DNA of 57,082 bases, taken from contig WION01000331.1 of NCBI GenBank assembly GCA_015039365.1, forward strand, positions 1-57,082, written 5' to 3'. Made by a program: the position numbers and the translations under genes. Source of the stretch: Amanita rubescens. Taxonomy: Eukaryota; Basidiomycota; Agaricomycetes; Agaricales; Amanitaceae. Positions 37,086 to 47,958 of this stretch are shown here, piece after piece (position 1 is the first letter of the stretch; the number at the start of each line of letters is the position of its first letter). The notes beneath the pieces were generated by a model, which saw only the letters and a program-made list of their open reading frames with translations, was not told where the DNA came from and made no database searches.

Positions 37086-37757
37086 TCAATGCTGTGCACG
37101 GAGCAACCCGGCTTCGTCGGCTTGTTCTTCGGTAGCGACCAACTTCGTCTTGGCAGCTTGAGGCATCTCGCTCAAATTTACATTTCCATCTTCCTTTTGC
37201 AAAGCTCCCGGAATTGGTGGTATCCCTGGCCATCTGTCTTTGACGAATACTGTTATTCTTACTATCAGCTCATCTGACATTATCAACCATAACGTCTGCA
37301 CACTCACTTTCTAAAACAACTGGCAGCTTTGTAAATTCCTCAAAATTCCCTGCTTTGACGCTCATACGCTCAGGACGCGCGGTTGTTCCACTGTAAAGAT
37401 GGCTTCCACAGCCGGAACAGAACCACCTGCTGACTAGTCAGTGGCGAGGCTTGCCGCTTATATCAATGCCATATGACCGAGTACGCTCACCTGTATGGCT
37501 GGCAGGATTTACAAACGAATACAGCTTGACTGTTCCCTCTGCTCTGACGCTTTCGCTGTTCACGGGCACCGCACAGGCATATGCGCTACCGTTGCTACGA
37601 TAACAATCCTTGCAGTGGCATATTCCCATGCCCTGTGATCACCATCAATGACAAACTTGCAGAACGATAGTAGCGTATCCTGGCGTACCTTGAACCGAGG
37701 TTCGGTGTCAACGAACACTTTGCACCCTCCACATAAACACTGTCCTTCGTAGGGCAT
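37086..37757 (-). CDS. GFA-domain (glutathione-dependent formaldehyde-activating-like) zinc protein, copy 1
   Basis: Predicted small cytosolic protein of 166 aa. Exons: 37757-37689, 37632-37491, 37433-37308, 37249-37086. It has the GFA/CENP-V zinc pattern: CLCGGCK near the N-terminus, ICHCKDC at the start of exon 2, and WFCSGCG at the start of exon 3. These are the Cys ligands of the family. The founding member was described as S-(hydroxymethyl)glutathione synthase, but most fungal members have no proven activity. The acceptor at 37434 (CTAG before TCAGCAGG) is chosen because it alone keeps the WFCSGCG frame. Closest relative in the window is copy 3 at 39258-39901. Confidence 0.88.
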
Positions 37758-38099
37758 GTTGGTTGTAGTGGGAAGATCAACGAAATAATGATATGAAATC
37801 TAGGATTTCGCATTGTGGACGCCGGCATCCCCGGCCTGTCACGTTCGCTCAAGTGGCGCTAAATCTGATCTTTCCCCGTTCTGGCAGCGCTGAACGCGCA
37901 GGTATCAATAGCAAGGCCTGGCGTGCATGTTGTTCAATTTGAGAGGACTTGGTAGATTCGACTGACTAATCTTGTGCTTCTGATCTTATAGCTCATTCAA
38001 ACTTGTCATTGGTAGGGCCAAACGCACAGGCGATCTTAGATAGGAATACAGCCGCTAACTAGCCTGCTCGGTATCTCAAACTTGTCGCCATCATCCTCA

Positions 38100-38759
38100 T
38101 CACAAATCTTGCTTAGTGTCAGGCGCATTTTTCGTTGCCTGAGGGTCCGTCCTCAGCAGTAGTAACTTCGTCTCCTCATTGATGGACTTTGCAGCCTGGC
38201 CATCTTCAACTTGCACTGCCCCCGGAATGGGAGGAACCGAAGGCCACCTATCTTTCGCAAAAACTGTGCTCCTTCAAGTCAACTCCGATGTACTTCAATT
38301 AAAAACACCTCACCTTCTAAGACGATAGCCATCTTTGTAAATCCATCAATGACGCCAGCTCGCACAAAAGTACGGTCAGGATGAGCACTTGACTGACTGA
38401 AGAGGTGAGCACCGCAGTCTGCGCAAAACCACCTGCTGACTGATTAAAATATGACGTGACCAAGAATCGAAGCCGTAGGGTAGCACCACTTGCCTGTATT
38501 TCCATTCGAGGGATGCACAAATGCGTAAAGTTTCACCGAGCCCTCTGTCTTTACGCTATCTCTGGGCACGGGCGCTCCGCAGGCAAATGCACCCCCGGTG
38601 CTGCGGCTACAATCAGTGCAGTGACATAAGACCAGGCCCTATCAATATCTTGATAAGTTGGACAAACACAGGCAGCACGTTTGGACATACCTTGAGAAGA
38701 GGTTCGGAATCAACGAAGATTTTGCAGCCTCCGCATAAGCACTTCCCTTCGTAGAGCAT
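38100..38759 (-). CDS. GFA-domain zinc protein, copy 2
   Basis: Predicted 167 aa. Exons: 38759-38691, 38638-38494, 38439-38314, 38263-38100. Zinc ligand motifs CLCGGCK, LCHCTDC and WFCADCG are all present. The second intron (38493-38440) starts with GC rather than GT (CAG followed by GCAAGT), and the same GC donor occurs in its sister gene, copy 4. Sequence resembles copy 4 more than copies 1 or 3, as expected if a two-gene unit was duplicated. The C-terminus is Lys/Asp/Thr-rich. Confidence 0.87.
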
Positions 38760-39257
38760 GGTGGGCAAAGGAATGGGGTCAATGCGGAGGTGAACTTGAT
38801 TATATATACGCCCTATATGGAATGAGTCAGAATCGAACGGCACAGTCGTGACGTTAACGTTAGTGGGTTCGGAGCTGATTATAATAATTAGATCCTCAAG
38901 TTGAACGGGGAGCTTCGGGCATTTATTGTCCCTTGACATTATTGATTCTTGTCAAAGCCAGGTGTTGATCTAAGCGGTGGAAGGTAAGCGGGCGGGGCAT
39001 ACCTGGCCGAGTTGCTCATTATAATAACATGGTCGACGGTAATTAAGCGCTGAATTTTATTGGATGATAGTCTCGCTCCATTTGGGCCTAGTACTTACGG
39101 CTCCGAGGAAGGTTGTGCTGGCATCTGCGCGCACACTACATTATCAACGTTATATCACACCCAAATTTAATACACCGCTTCTATCGCCTGTAACCAAAAT
39201 ATTCACTCCCAAGAAGTTAAGTAAGAACCCGATCTTGGATCAATGCTGTGCACGGAA

Positions 39258-39901
39258 CTACCCGGCTTCGTTGGCTTGTTCTTCGGTAGCGACCAGCTTC
39301 ATCTTGGCAGCTTGAGGCACCTCGCTCGGGTTTACATTTCCATCTTCCTTTTGCAAAGCTCCTGGAACTGGTGGTATTCCAGGCCATCTGTCTTTGACGA
39401 ATACTGTTATTATTCTTATCAGCTCATCTGACATTATCAACCGTAACATCTACACTCACTTTCTAAAATGACCGGCAGCTTTGTAAATTCCTCAAAGATC
39501 CCTGCTTTGACGCTCACATTCTCAGGACGCGCGCTTGATCCACTGTAAAGATGGCTTCCGCAACCAGAGCAGAACCACCTGCTGACTAGTTAGTGGCGAT
39601 GAGCCGCTTATATCAATGCCATAGAACGAGCGCTGACCTGTATGGCCGGCGGGATTTACAATGGAATGCAGCTTGACTGTTCCCTCTGCTCTGACGTTTT
39701 CCCTGTTCGTGAACACCCCACAGGCATATGCGCTACCGCTGCTACGATAACAATCCTTGCAGTGGCATATTCCTATGCCCTGCGTCCACCATCATCGATA
39801 AACTTGCAGAACGCTAGCAGCGTATCATGACGTACATTGAATGGTTCGGCATCAATGAACACTTTGCACCCTCCACATAAACAGTGTCCTTCATAGAGCA
39901 T
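39258..39901 (-). CDS. GFA-domain zinc protein, copy 3
   Basis: Predicted 159 aa. Exons: 39901-39836, 39779-39638, 39585-39460, 39403-39258. Motifs CLCGGCK, ICHCKDC and WFCSGCG are intact. It is the duplicate of copy 1. It has lost one codon at the end of exon 1. It stops with TAG after NEAG, where copy 1 continues for seven more residues; the downstream codons of copy 1 are still recognisable after the stop. Splice sites are otherwise shared. Confidence 0.87.
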
Positions 39902-40086
39902 GTCGGTCGTGGATATGGAAATAAAAAATGATCAGAAATCTAGAGGACTTGGTGAACTCGGCTGACTAATCTTTTAATTTTGATCTTTAATCTCGGGCCA
40001 AACGCACAGGCGATCTTGGATAGGAATACAGCTGCTATTCTAACTAGCCTGCTCAATATCTCAAACTTGGCCCGCCATCATCCTCA

Positions 40087-40692
40087 TCACAAATCTTGCT
40101 CGACCTCAGTCGACTTCATCTCATCATTGATGGACTTTGAAACTTGGCCCTCAAATTGCATTGCCCCCGGAATCGGAGGAATCGACGGCCACCTATCTTT
40201 CGCAAAAACTATGCTCCTTTAAATCAACTCCGACGTACTTCAATTAACAATACCTCACCTTCTAAGACGATCGGCAACTTTGTAAACGCATCAATCACTC
40301 CAGCTTTCACGAAAGAACGCTCAGGATGAGCACTTGACTGACTGAGGAGGTGAGCACCGCAGTCCGCGCAAAACCATCTATGGACTGATTAAAGTATGAC
40401 GTGACCAAGAATCGAAACTGTGGGGTAGCGCCGCTTGCCTGTGTTTCCACTCGATGAATAAAGTTTGACTGAGCCCTCTGTCTTTACGCTATCTCTGGGC
40501 GCGGGCACTCCGCAGATAAATGCACCCCCGGTGCTGCGGCTACAATCAGTGCAGTGACATATGACCAAGCCCTATCAATATCTTGATAAGTCGGCCAAAC
40601 GCAGGCAGCACGTTTGAACATACCTTGAGAAGGGGTTCGGCATCAACAACGATTTTGCAGCCTCCGCATAAGCATTTCCCTTCGTAGGGCAT
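40087..40692 (-). CDS. GFA-domain zinc protein, copy 4
   Basis: Predicted 149 aa. Exons: 40692-40624, 40571-40439, 40384-40259, 40208-40087. Motifs CLCGGCK, ICHCTDC and WFCADCG are intact. It is the duplicate of copy 2, with a 12-base in-frame deletion near the end of exon 2 and a shorter C-terminus. The second intron again uses a GC donor (GCAAGC), matching copy 2. Confidence 0.86.
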
Positions 40693-40875
40693 GGTGGGCA
40701 GTGAATGGGGTCAATGCGGAGGCGAACTTGATTATATGTAGGCCCTATATAGAATGAGTCAGAATCGAGCGGCACCGTCGTGGCGCTAGTGAGTTCGGAG
40801 CTGATTATTCTCAGGCATAATTACTAGATCCTCAAGTTGAGCAGGTGAGCTTCGGGCGTTTATTGTCCCTTGACA

Positions 40876-41585
40876 GACTACTACCAACGTTTACTACCAG
40901 CAGGTTCATCTGCCCTTCGATCTAACGCGTATAAAAATCAGATTGTCGGGTATCACTGATATTAATCGATCGAGTACTACACGTATCAAGTGAAGCTTAA
41001 GATTCGGCGCGCGGGATGTACTAATAGATTTGATGTAATCCAAGGACCCGGGTCAAGCACCACCGTTGACGGTGATGATCAGAAAGAAGATAAGGGCTCC
41101 ACGGGCGCACGCTAGACGTGACTATTGAATTGACGTCAAACGCATCGTCCTCGATCCTATCGTATCACATACATGATGAAGAAGTGCAACAAAAGTCGGT
41201 CATATGTACAGAAAAACTCTTCGCGGTCAATTAAAATGCACTTCTACTACTTCGACCATATCCTTTGATGAGTCGAACCCGTCTTTCCATGGAGAATCCT
41301 TGTCATGATCCGGAAATACCTGATGTACCGCGGGATTTGTCCCCAAGCCAGGGCATCCATTTGAGGATAGTACCGTCTAGGTCATAAGGCAACCCTACGA
41401 CCAACTCTTCGGGCTAATACGCGTTTCGGAAATCATTCTATCACGATGGTGGCGGATGATCACCATTTTTTTATCCCAATATAAGCGACTAAGAAGAAGC
41501 TGGGCATGGTCGTAGTCCGAGTCGCGTGACAAGTTATTTCAAGCGTACTGCACCAAAAATAGCTACTAAAGATTCGGACTCGCAC
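40876..41585. other. Gene-free stretch between GFA copies
   Basis: Lies beyond the duplicated unit. No gene is supportable; presumably it holds the 3' flank of copy 5. Confidence 0.4.
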
Positions 41586-42199
41586 CTACTCGCGTTCCCA
41601 CCCGATCGGCATACCCTCAAACTGAGTGGCTCCTTCAGCAGGACTGACACCTGCCCATCTGTCCTTTACGAACACTGCACATACGAAACAATTAATCGCA
41701 TCATAGCAAGTCAAACGTAATCAACTTACCCTCGACTGCGATAGGCAAATTGAGGAATGCATCGATGATACCAGTTTGCACGCAGATATCTTTACCCATA
41801 TTTGGGGATTTGTGGATCAGCTGGCAACCACAACCAGTACAAAACCATCTCGTCACTGTGTCCAACGAAATTAACAAACGTCCGAGTAGACGACGACGGA
41901 AATTTCAACTAACCAACGTTGCCATTGGGTACTGTGACATCAAAAGTCTTGTAAGTCCCTTCAACCTTAACGGAAGTTTCTGGTACGAATACTTGACTGC
42001 TGAACGCTGTACCATTGCACTTTCTGCAATCTTCACAATGGCATATGACCTGCCCACCAAGCAAAATTCGTGATCAGGTAGTAAAGTTCATTGGAGTTGC
42101 ACATACGTTAAACGTTGGGTCAGCGTCGACTATCACTTTTGATGCACCACAAAGGCAGAGTCCTTCGTGATGCGGGGGAGCCTGAGTTTCGGTTTGCAT
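41586..42199 (-). CDS. GFA-domain protein, divergent copy 5 with altered first zinc motif
   Basis: Predicted 147 aa. Exons: 42199-42107, 42049-41914, 41855-41730, 41674-41586. Second and third ligand motifs (ICHCEDC, WFCTGCG) are intact. The first reads CLCGASK instead of CLCGGCK, so one of the four usual N-terminal ligand positions is Ser. The N-terminus is longer than in copies 1-4 and the C-terminus shorter. It is the oldest branch of the array by sequence. The acceptor at 41856 (ACAG before TGACGAGATGG) is chosen to restore VTRWFC. Confidence 0.85.
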
Positions 42200-42806
42200 T
42201 GTAATAACTTCGTTTGCAAGGGCTTGATTAATGTGGGTGTGTGGGGTTTCCCGCCACGCCGATAGCTTAATATACTCCTACCCTCGGTTTATCTTCCCAA
42301 TCTTGGCATTCCCTTCTCATCGGAGCTCGGGTATACTTGCACCCGCGACCTGATAAATACTTAGCCATCCTGCAAAAAATATGGTGGCATTGTTGTATAC
42401 ATATAGCAGTCGATACCTCAACAAATTGCCTCAACAAATTAAATACAGATTCACTGTCCACCCACCGGGACTGAGCCATTCGTACGGTTCGTTTCTATTG
42501 CATCAGATCCCGTCAATCGATCAGTATTCTTAGTCAGGTGAACCAGCCGATGGAGCATGAATGATGTTTACTTATGGCATACGGCAAAGTGAAATGTGTT
42601 ACGAAAGGCGGTGGTGCGTTCTGTCTCTACAAGTGCAGGTAGGTTGCATAGAAAAAGTTATTGTATCATGGACGACGAATAACACTTTGACGTAGCCATA
42701 GACCATTGTCACCAGAACCCCAAACCGCAAGAGCCACCTGAAGTACGAGCAAGTTAACCACAAGTGATATGAGAATAAGGACTTGATGATCTGCTTACAA
42801 AGATAC
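42200..42806. other. Gene-free stretch
   Basis: Promoter side of GFA copy 5 and 3' side of RPS6. No gene or repeat recognised. Confidence 0.4.
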
Positions 42807-43741
42807 TCAGGCAGCAGTCTTCTGATGAGATGCCTTCATGGCAGCGACCTTGGCCTTTTTGTCGGCAACGCGCTTGGCGATTAGAACACTAGGAAATCGT
42901 CAGTAAACAGAGCATGCGCTTAGGCGGAACTTGGCATACTCGTATTCTGATTTTTGTTCCTTCTGGCGTTCGATTCTGTGACGCTTGATGGCACGGAGGT
43001 GGCGGCGGCGTTGGAGGCGGACAGGTGTGACCAACCGCTGGATTTTAGGTCTAAAGCAATGGTTAACCAGAGTCCGGGTGCGTGGAACGAACGGCGCTTA
43101 CGCTTTGGTATAAGGCTTAGCATCGGGTTTCTTCTGGCTCTTCACCTCTCTCCTAATTACGTATTTCCTGACATCATCTTCCTTGCTAAGGTTGAAGAAT
43201 TTTCTGATCTTCGTTGCACGCTTGGGACCGAGGCGCTTGGGGATGACGGTGTCCGTCAGTCCTGGAATTTCGTTCTCGCCTTGTTTAACGATAACGAGGG
43301 ACAGCACGGCAATATCGGGGCCCACAATGCATCCGCGCACGGATTTGCGCTTGCGCTCACCGGTACGGCGGATACGGTAACATGAGTGGCCATCGGCGAG
43401 GAGAAGGCGGACACGGTAGGGAAGAAGGACACCCTGCTTCATGGGGAAACCCTGCTTGTCGTTTCCACCTGTAATACGGAAGACGTAGCCCTTCCATTCA
43501 TCACCAAGTGAATCACCGGGCACTTCTTGTGACATTCTCTTATCCATGAAGACACGGCTGAGTTAATTGGCATAAGTTCAACACACAGATTATAGAAGAA
43601 AGAGTTGGCATACTAGCGTTTCTCATCATCGATGTCAATGAGTTTTTGGCATCCCGTTGCGGGATCTATGAGCACAGCCGACGTTATACATTATCGTCGC
43701 CATCGTTGAGAAAAAGTCTTACTGGCAATGTTGAACTTCAT
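42807..43741 (-). CDS. RPS6: 40S ribosomal protein S6 (eS6)
   Basis: Predicted small-subunit ribosomal protein of 239 aa, matching the usual size. Exons: 43741-43723, 43665-43614, 43557-43102, 43050-42940, 42888-42807. The first exon encodes only MKFNIA and part of the next codon; the sequence continues [21 protein letters not shown] and [20 protein letters not shown], as in all eS6. The basic C-terminal helix ([17 protein letters not shown]) ends in a Lys/Ala tail rather than the multi-Ser tail of animals. It is divergent from RPS13, so the two share a 352-base promoter. Confidence 0.97.
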
Positions 43742-44093
43742 TCTAGGCGCATATAGTTAGTCACCTATGCCGCAGGATCATAGGATCATTCCTACCTGTA
43801 GTGTTTATGCCGTCGTCACTGTTGGCGTCGAGGACGAAAAGCTCGAGCTAGAAACGGACGTTAGTACACAAGGACCGCAACACTCGCAAACTTCCGCCTC
43901 GCCAGGCTAAAATTAAGGTTTGCAACTGTACAGCTGACTCAGCCACCACTTTCGGCATTTCCCACACCCAACACACCGCGTTCGCCGTCGCCAACAAAAC
44001 TCACAAGACAACTTTCCCTCAAGACTTTTATCAATAATCGTAAGTTACTTTTGAGACATCTGGTATAAAAGTTGAATCTTTGGCAGAGTCAAC
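43742..44093. promoter_or_regulatory. Shared divergent promoter of RPS6 and RPS13
   Basis: The two start codons, on opposite strands, are separated by 352 bases. A shared promoter is a natural way to co-express two small-subunit proteins. Candidate elements include a C-rich CCCACACCCAACACACC tract near 43960-43976. The assignment is from layout only. Confidence 0.5.
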
Positions 44094-44722
44094 ATGGGTC
44101 GTATGCACGCTCCCGGAAAGGGCATTTGTACGTTGCAAGAAAATATAAGAAACGCTCGTCTAAACATGGCTGTTATGTAGCGTCCTCTGCCCTGCCATAC
44201 CGCCGCACTCCGCCTTCTTGGCTAAAAACGACTCCTGAAGAGGTCGTTGAGCAAATCATCAAGCTCGCCCGCAAGGGTTTGACACCTTCTCAAATCGGTG
44301 TAACTCTCCGTGACTCGCATGGCATTCCCCAAGTTCGTTTCGTCACCGGTAACAAAATTCTTCGTATCCTCAAGTCCCAAGGTTCGTTATCCATCCAATC
44401 TATACCCACTTTATCTCACTCATTCGCCTATCATCAACTCCTTCCTGCTATAACCTTGTCACTTTGACATCTGTTGTAATATGCCTTTTGTTTGGGGATA
44501 GGACTTGGCCCATCCATCCCTGAGGACCTTTGGCACCTCATCAAAAAGGCGGTTGCCGTTCGCAAACACTTGGAGACCAACCGCAAGGACAAGGACTCCA
44601 AGTTCCGTCTCATCTTGATCGAATCGAGGATTCATAGGCTTGCTCGGTACTACAAGACCAAGCAGCAGATTCCTCCTACGTTCAAGTATGATTCGGCTAC
44701 TGCGTCCACCCTAATTGCATAG
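44094..44722 (+). CDS. RPS13: 40S ribosomal protein S13 (uS15)
   Basis: Predicted 151 aa, the same length as yeast and human uS15. Exons: 44094-44127, 44181-44381, 44502-44722. It starts [20 protein letters not shown] and contains [20 protein letters not shown] and [19 protein letters not shown], ending in a typical TASTLIA. The second intron (120 bases) is twice the local norm. I looked for snoRNA C/D boxes there because mammalian RPS13 introns host U14, and saw none. Confidence 0.97.
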
Positions 44723-44849
44723 ATACGCAGGATAGCATACGGGAAGGTGGCTTACGATGTACACTGGTCTTTGTTATGCATGTGTAGCACAAATTAGGCT
44801 TCATGACATTATATATGTATAGGGTCGTACGTCTATCGGTTATGGAATG

Positions 44850-44935
44850 TGGTGGCACACATCACGTACCTCGCAGATAGCAATTCTCGGTAAACTATGG
44901 TGAAATTTTCACATACCAACAACCCCTTCACCCCG
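44850..44935 (+). repeat. Direct repeat flanking the F-box gene, left copy
   Basis: GTGGCACACATCACGTACCT, then CGCAGATAGCAATTCTCGGT and AAACTATGG...GAAATTTT recur at 46770-46910 in the same orientation, with an insertion there. The two copies bracket the F-box gene. Confidence 0.55.
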
Positions 44936-45289
44936 ACCTATCAACCTTCTTCCATGGCCCATCGACGAAGAACGGCCGGATCAGACAAAAGGCTAGCGAA
45001 AAGCGTAGTAGGATCCAGAGGATGGCGAATTCGTTGATAGACGGTTGTTCAAGCAGTGATAGTGATAATCTATATGAGTGTCGTCGTGCATCACGTCAAA
45101 AAAGACGCAAATTTATTGGTCTGACTACGGGAGACTAGTGATAATCGTATAAACTTCAACTCAGGTTCCACGACATACAATCTATTCGGCACTCTCGAAA
45201 AACAAATCAGGCAAAGAAGTTACTGTAACAGAGCTCGATCTTCCACCCAATTCAAGTTTGACCGTGACGCACTAGGTAATAAAACAGCT
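44936..45289. other. Gene-free stretch
   Basis: Nothing coding recognised between the left repeat and the F-box gene's 3' end. Confidence 0.4.
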
Positions 45290-46701
45290 CTAATATGCTT
45301 CGCTATCTGCCGCATCGATATCGAGCCCATAATTCCACCATCGGTCGTCAACCACTTCCGATGAGTATGTCAAAGACACGCCAAGTTCTTCCAGCTGCTC
45401 CCGCTCATCCGCCTCCCACAGCGAAACATCCCCATTACATTCCAACTCCTTTGCGCCGCTCGCTCGAAAGGCCTCCACCACCGTAGATGCATGCAATGCC
45501 CTAAGGTTGCAGTTCGACTTGAAAACAAGCCTCTTGAGCGGTAGACTTGGTTCACGTGCAAACTTCTCCAGTAACTTGTCATTGAAACCACTCCGCACCA
45601 CGGCACCGAATATCCCATGCAACGCAATGCACTCCAGCATTGGAAATGGCGGCCCCCTGTCATCCTCTCCAAACATAATCCAATCCCACACATCTTGTGA
45701 TAAACACGCCCGCGTGACTGCAAACCGGCGTACGCTCCGACACCGAGATGAAAAGAGCCTCAATGCGTTGCGCACCATTGTTGTATTCTGATCGGTCCAT
45801 TCGTAGTCAAGCCGATCGCTTTCAATTTCCGGCTCACGCGAGCCATCTAGATGACCATAGGCGCCGTGATACACCCAATCAAATCGCACGCAGTCCCAGG
45901 AACCGATACTGCCAGATGCTTCAACATAGGCAATTGAATATCCAACGAAATCTCCGATCCAGGCCGTCCCTTGACCAAGCCCAAAGCCGTAGGTGATGTC
46001 ATATTATGCGAGTTCCACCAAAGGCGGTGCTTTATCCATAACGACTCCAGTTGGGGCGTACAATTGAGAAGCGCCGCGATAAGTGCAGGATGGGCAATTT
46101 TTTCCTCGCGTGATCCATCTAGAACGAGCGCGCTCAGGTGGGAAAAGGATGCAGAGAGGGGTAATATCGGTACGCAGTCGTAGAAGCTGTTCATGTGGAG
46201 CTTTTGCAAATTGGGAAATGTGTTAGTGGCGTCTGCGAATACCATATCCAGTCGTGGCCATTTGGGTTCCAACAGGTAATCCGACTCGCTCTGTGACAAG
46301 ATAGAAAGCACCTGGAGCGCTTGGAACGTCCCCACGTTCGGAAAGACATCATCGACAACACCGCCCGCCAAGAAGGCAGTATCGGCGATGAGGGCGAATT
46401 CGCGAATTTGAGCATTGTACTCTGCCAACAGCTTGCACAGCGCTAAAACTTCCTGCGTGCGTTCTGTAACGAGTCCTATGCACACCGTAAGCATTGCGCC
46501 CTTTGTACGCAAGATACGGGCTCGAAGGAAATCGGGTCCATCAATGTTGAACTGGCGAGGACGGAGAATCACAGTTGTCCAAAGCGATGGGATAGAATGT
46601 AAGACTGCAGTAAATTTTTTGCAAGTTTCTGAAATGGCTGGATTGTCGCATTGGCACACGATTTCGGCCAGGACCTCAATGGGAAGGTCGAAGATGATCA
46701 T
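45290..46701 (-). pseudogene. F-box protein gene with an apparent frameshift
   Basis: Two minus-strand frames, 46701-45847 (284 aa) and 45889-45290 (199 aa), together look like one Agaricomycete F-box protein with a leucine-rich-type substrate region. The start MIIFDLPIEVLAEIVCQCD with TCKKFTAVLHSIPSLW is the F-box (SCF ubiquitin ligase adaptor, binding Skp1). The first frame stops (TAG) just after GCITAPMVI, and the second picks up with HLDGSREPEIESDRLDYEWT. No GT..AG pair of plausible length rescues the join, so a one-base deletion or two-base insertion near 45848-45862 is likely. It is intronless. Either a recent pseudogene or a sequencing error. Confidence 0.7.
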
Positions 46702-46769
46702 GCTGTGAGATTACGTAATGGGCGTTCTATGCACACTGCATACTCACCGATTTGAACAAAGGAAAAACA

Positions 46770-46910
46770 AGGAAGTGGCACACATCACTTGTTTAACTTT
46801 GCCGGAGTACCTCGCAGGTAGCGATTCTCGGTAAACTAAGCAGCCAGGGTATATGTTTCATTGACCTTCCATGACTGGCCTATGGCGAAATTTTACAACT
46901 CCAATCCAGC
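46770..46910 (+). repeat. Direct repeat flanking the F-box gene, right copy
   Basis: Partner of 44850-44935: GTGGCACACATCAC, GTACCTCGCAGGTAGCGATT, CTCGGTAAACTAAGC and GGCGAAATTTTACAACTCCA. Extra sequence of about 50 bases separates the shared blocks. Confidence 0.55.
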
Positions 46911-47958
46911 CCTGGAAGGCGTTCGCTGGCTGACCGACAGAAGATCGAATCTTTTACTGGCATCTGCATTAGGTCGTGCAAACGTGATCCACACTTTTAC
47001 AGCATCACCGACACCCATAAAGCTGGAGAAATGAGGCAACAAGAAACGGACACTGCGCCGAGAACATACGTCGCACAACATCTTGGCTCAAACAGGTTGA
47101 ATGCAGGAAATGTAATGCGGTGCAGAGTGTGTTCGCAACAACGATCAAGCCGGAATGACGCTGTTTGTTTGATCATTGATCGTAACTTCAGCCATGCAGG
47201 CTGATGCCCCATGTGCCCGTTCCGGAGTAAGTCGTGCTATGCAGACTTCACGACTTTATTTATAGCGTTTTACTTGTCATAGACACCCGGCATTCAACTA
47301 CAACCCCACAAAGCTCTGCAAGTATGCTCCATAAATGTTTCATTATAAGCTTCTAAATGGCTTGTTGGCGGTAAAATTTTCTCAACCCCTCCAGGCCTGG
47401 AAGATATATATAGAGTGCCTATGAGGCGGACGCACATGACATGCATGCGTGACAGGAAACCGTTCCATCTTGCCACGCGGATTTTGGGTGGCACCATTGC
47501 CATAGTATGTCTTCCTTACTATCACGAGGGTTAAGTACTCGTTTACACCGAAAGATCGCACTTGAAGTATTTGGATTTGGGTGGGACTGCCTAAGGCAAG
47601 AGGTGCTGAGAAAATAGCGCGGGGTTATTGTCAGAATGCCGAGAACATCAGGTACAGATATCGCTTCAAAGGTTGCCCCTTATTCTTCCACACAGTTCTT
47701 TTTCCAAGAGTAAAGACGTGAGTCATAGTAAGTCGTGTTTCGACCTCCAACGTAAAGATAGCCGCATGGTGATTGGACAGCATCGTCCGGAGTTGCCTCC
47801 GTAGGTGGCGCTCATAGTGTTGTTGAGCATGGCAGCACCGGCACAGGTTTAGGGCATGACCTCCGATCGCGCACGGTCAGGCGGGTTGTTCGTTCAGCTG
47901 GGTCATTCAACTGTGTGAGGAATATAAATCGCTTTGACAAAGTCATTACGACCTCATC
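46911..47958. other. Gene-free stretch
   Basis: Apart from the promoter side of the DUF6534 gene I see nothing coding. Confidence 0.4.

Larger units (their letters stand above)
36745..38938. repeat. Segmental duplication, unit 1
   Basis: This roughly 2.2 kb unit holds the first codons and promoter of the tetraspanin gene plus GFA genes 1 and 2. It is repeated in the same orientation at 38950-40875. Marker blocks are GTCAAAGCCAGGTGTTGATC and AAGCGGTGGAAAGTAAGCGG at its left end and ATTTATTGTCCCTTGACA at its right end. Confidence 0.7.
38950..40875. repeat. Segmental duplication, unit 2
   Basis: Second copy of the unit at 36745-38938. It starts with a remnant of the tetraspanin 5' end (GTCAAAGCCAGGTGTTGATC at about 38951), followed by GFA genes 3 and 4. 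It ends near the repeat of the right-hand marker at 40858-40875. Divergence in intergenic parts is clear but alignment by eye is easy. Confidence 0.7.

Noticed and set aside
44382..44501. snoRNA in the long second intron of RPS13
   Set aside because: No C box (RUGAUGA) with a matching D box (CUGA) and no terminal stem could be found by eye.
45290..46701. Two separate adjacent genes instead of one frameshifted F-box gene
   Set aside because: The second frame has no promoter space, overlaps the first, and continues its style of sequence; one broken gene is simpler.
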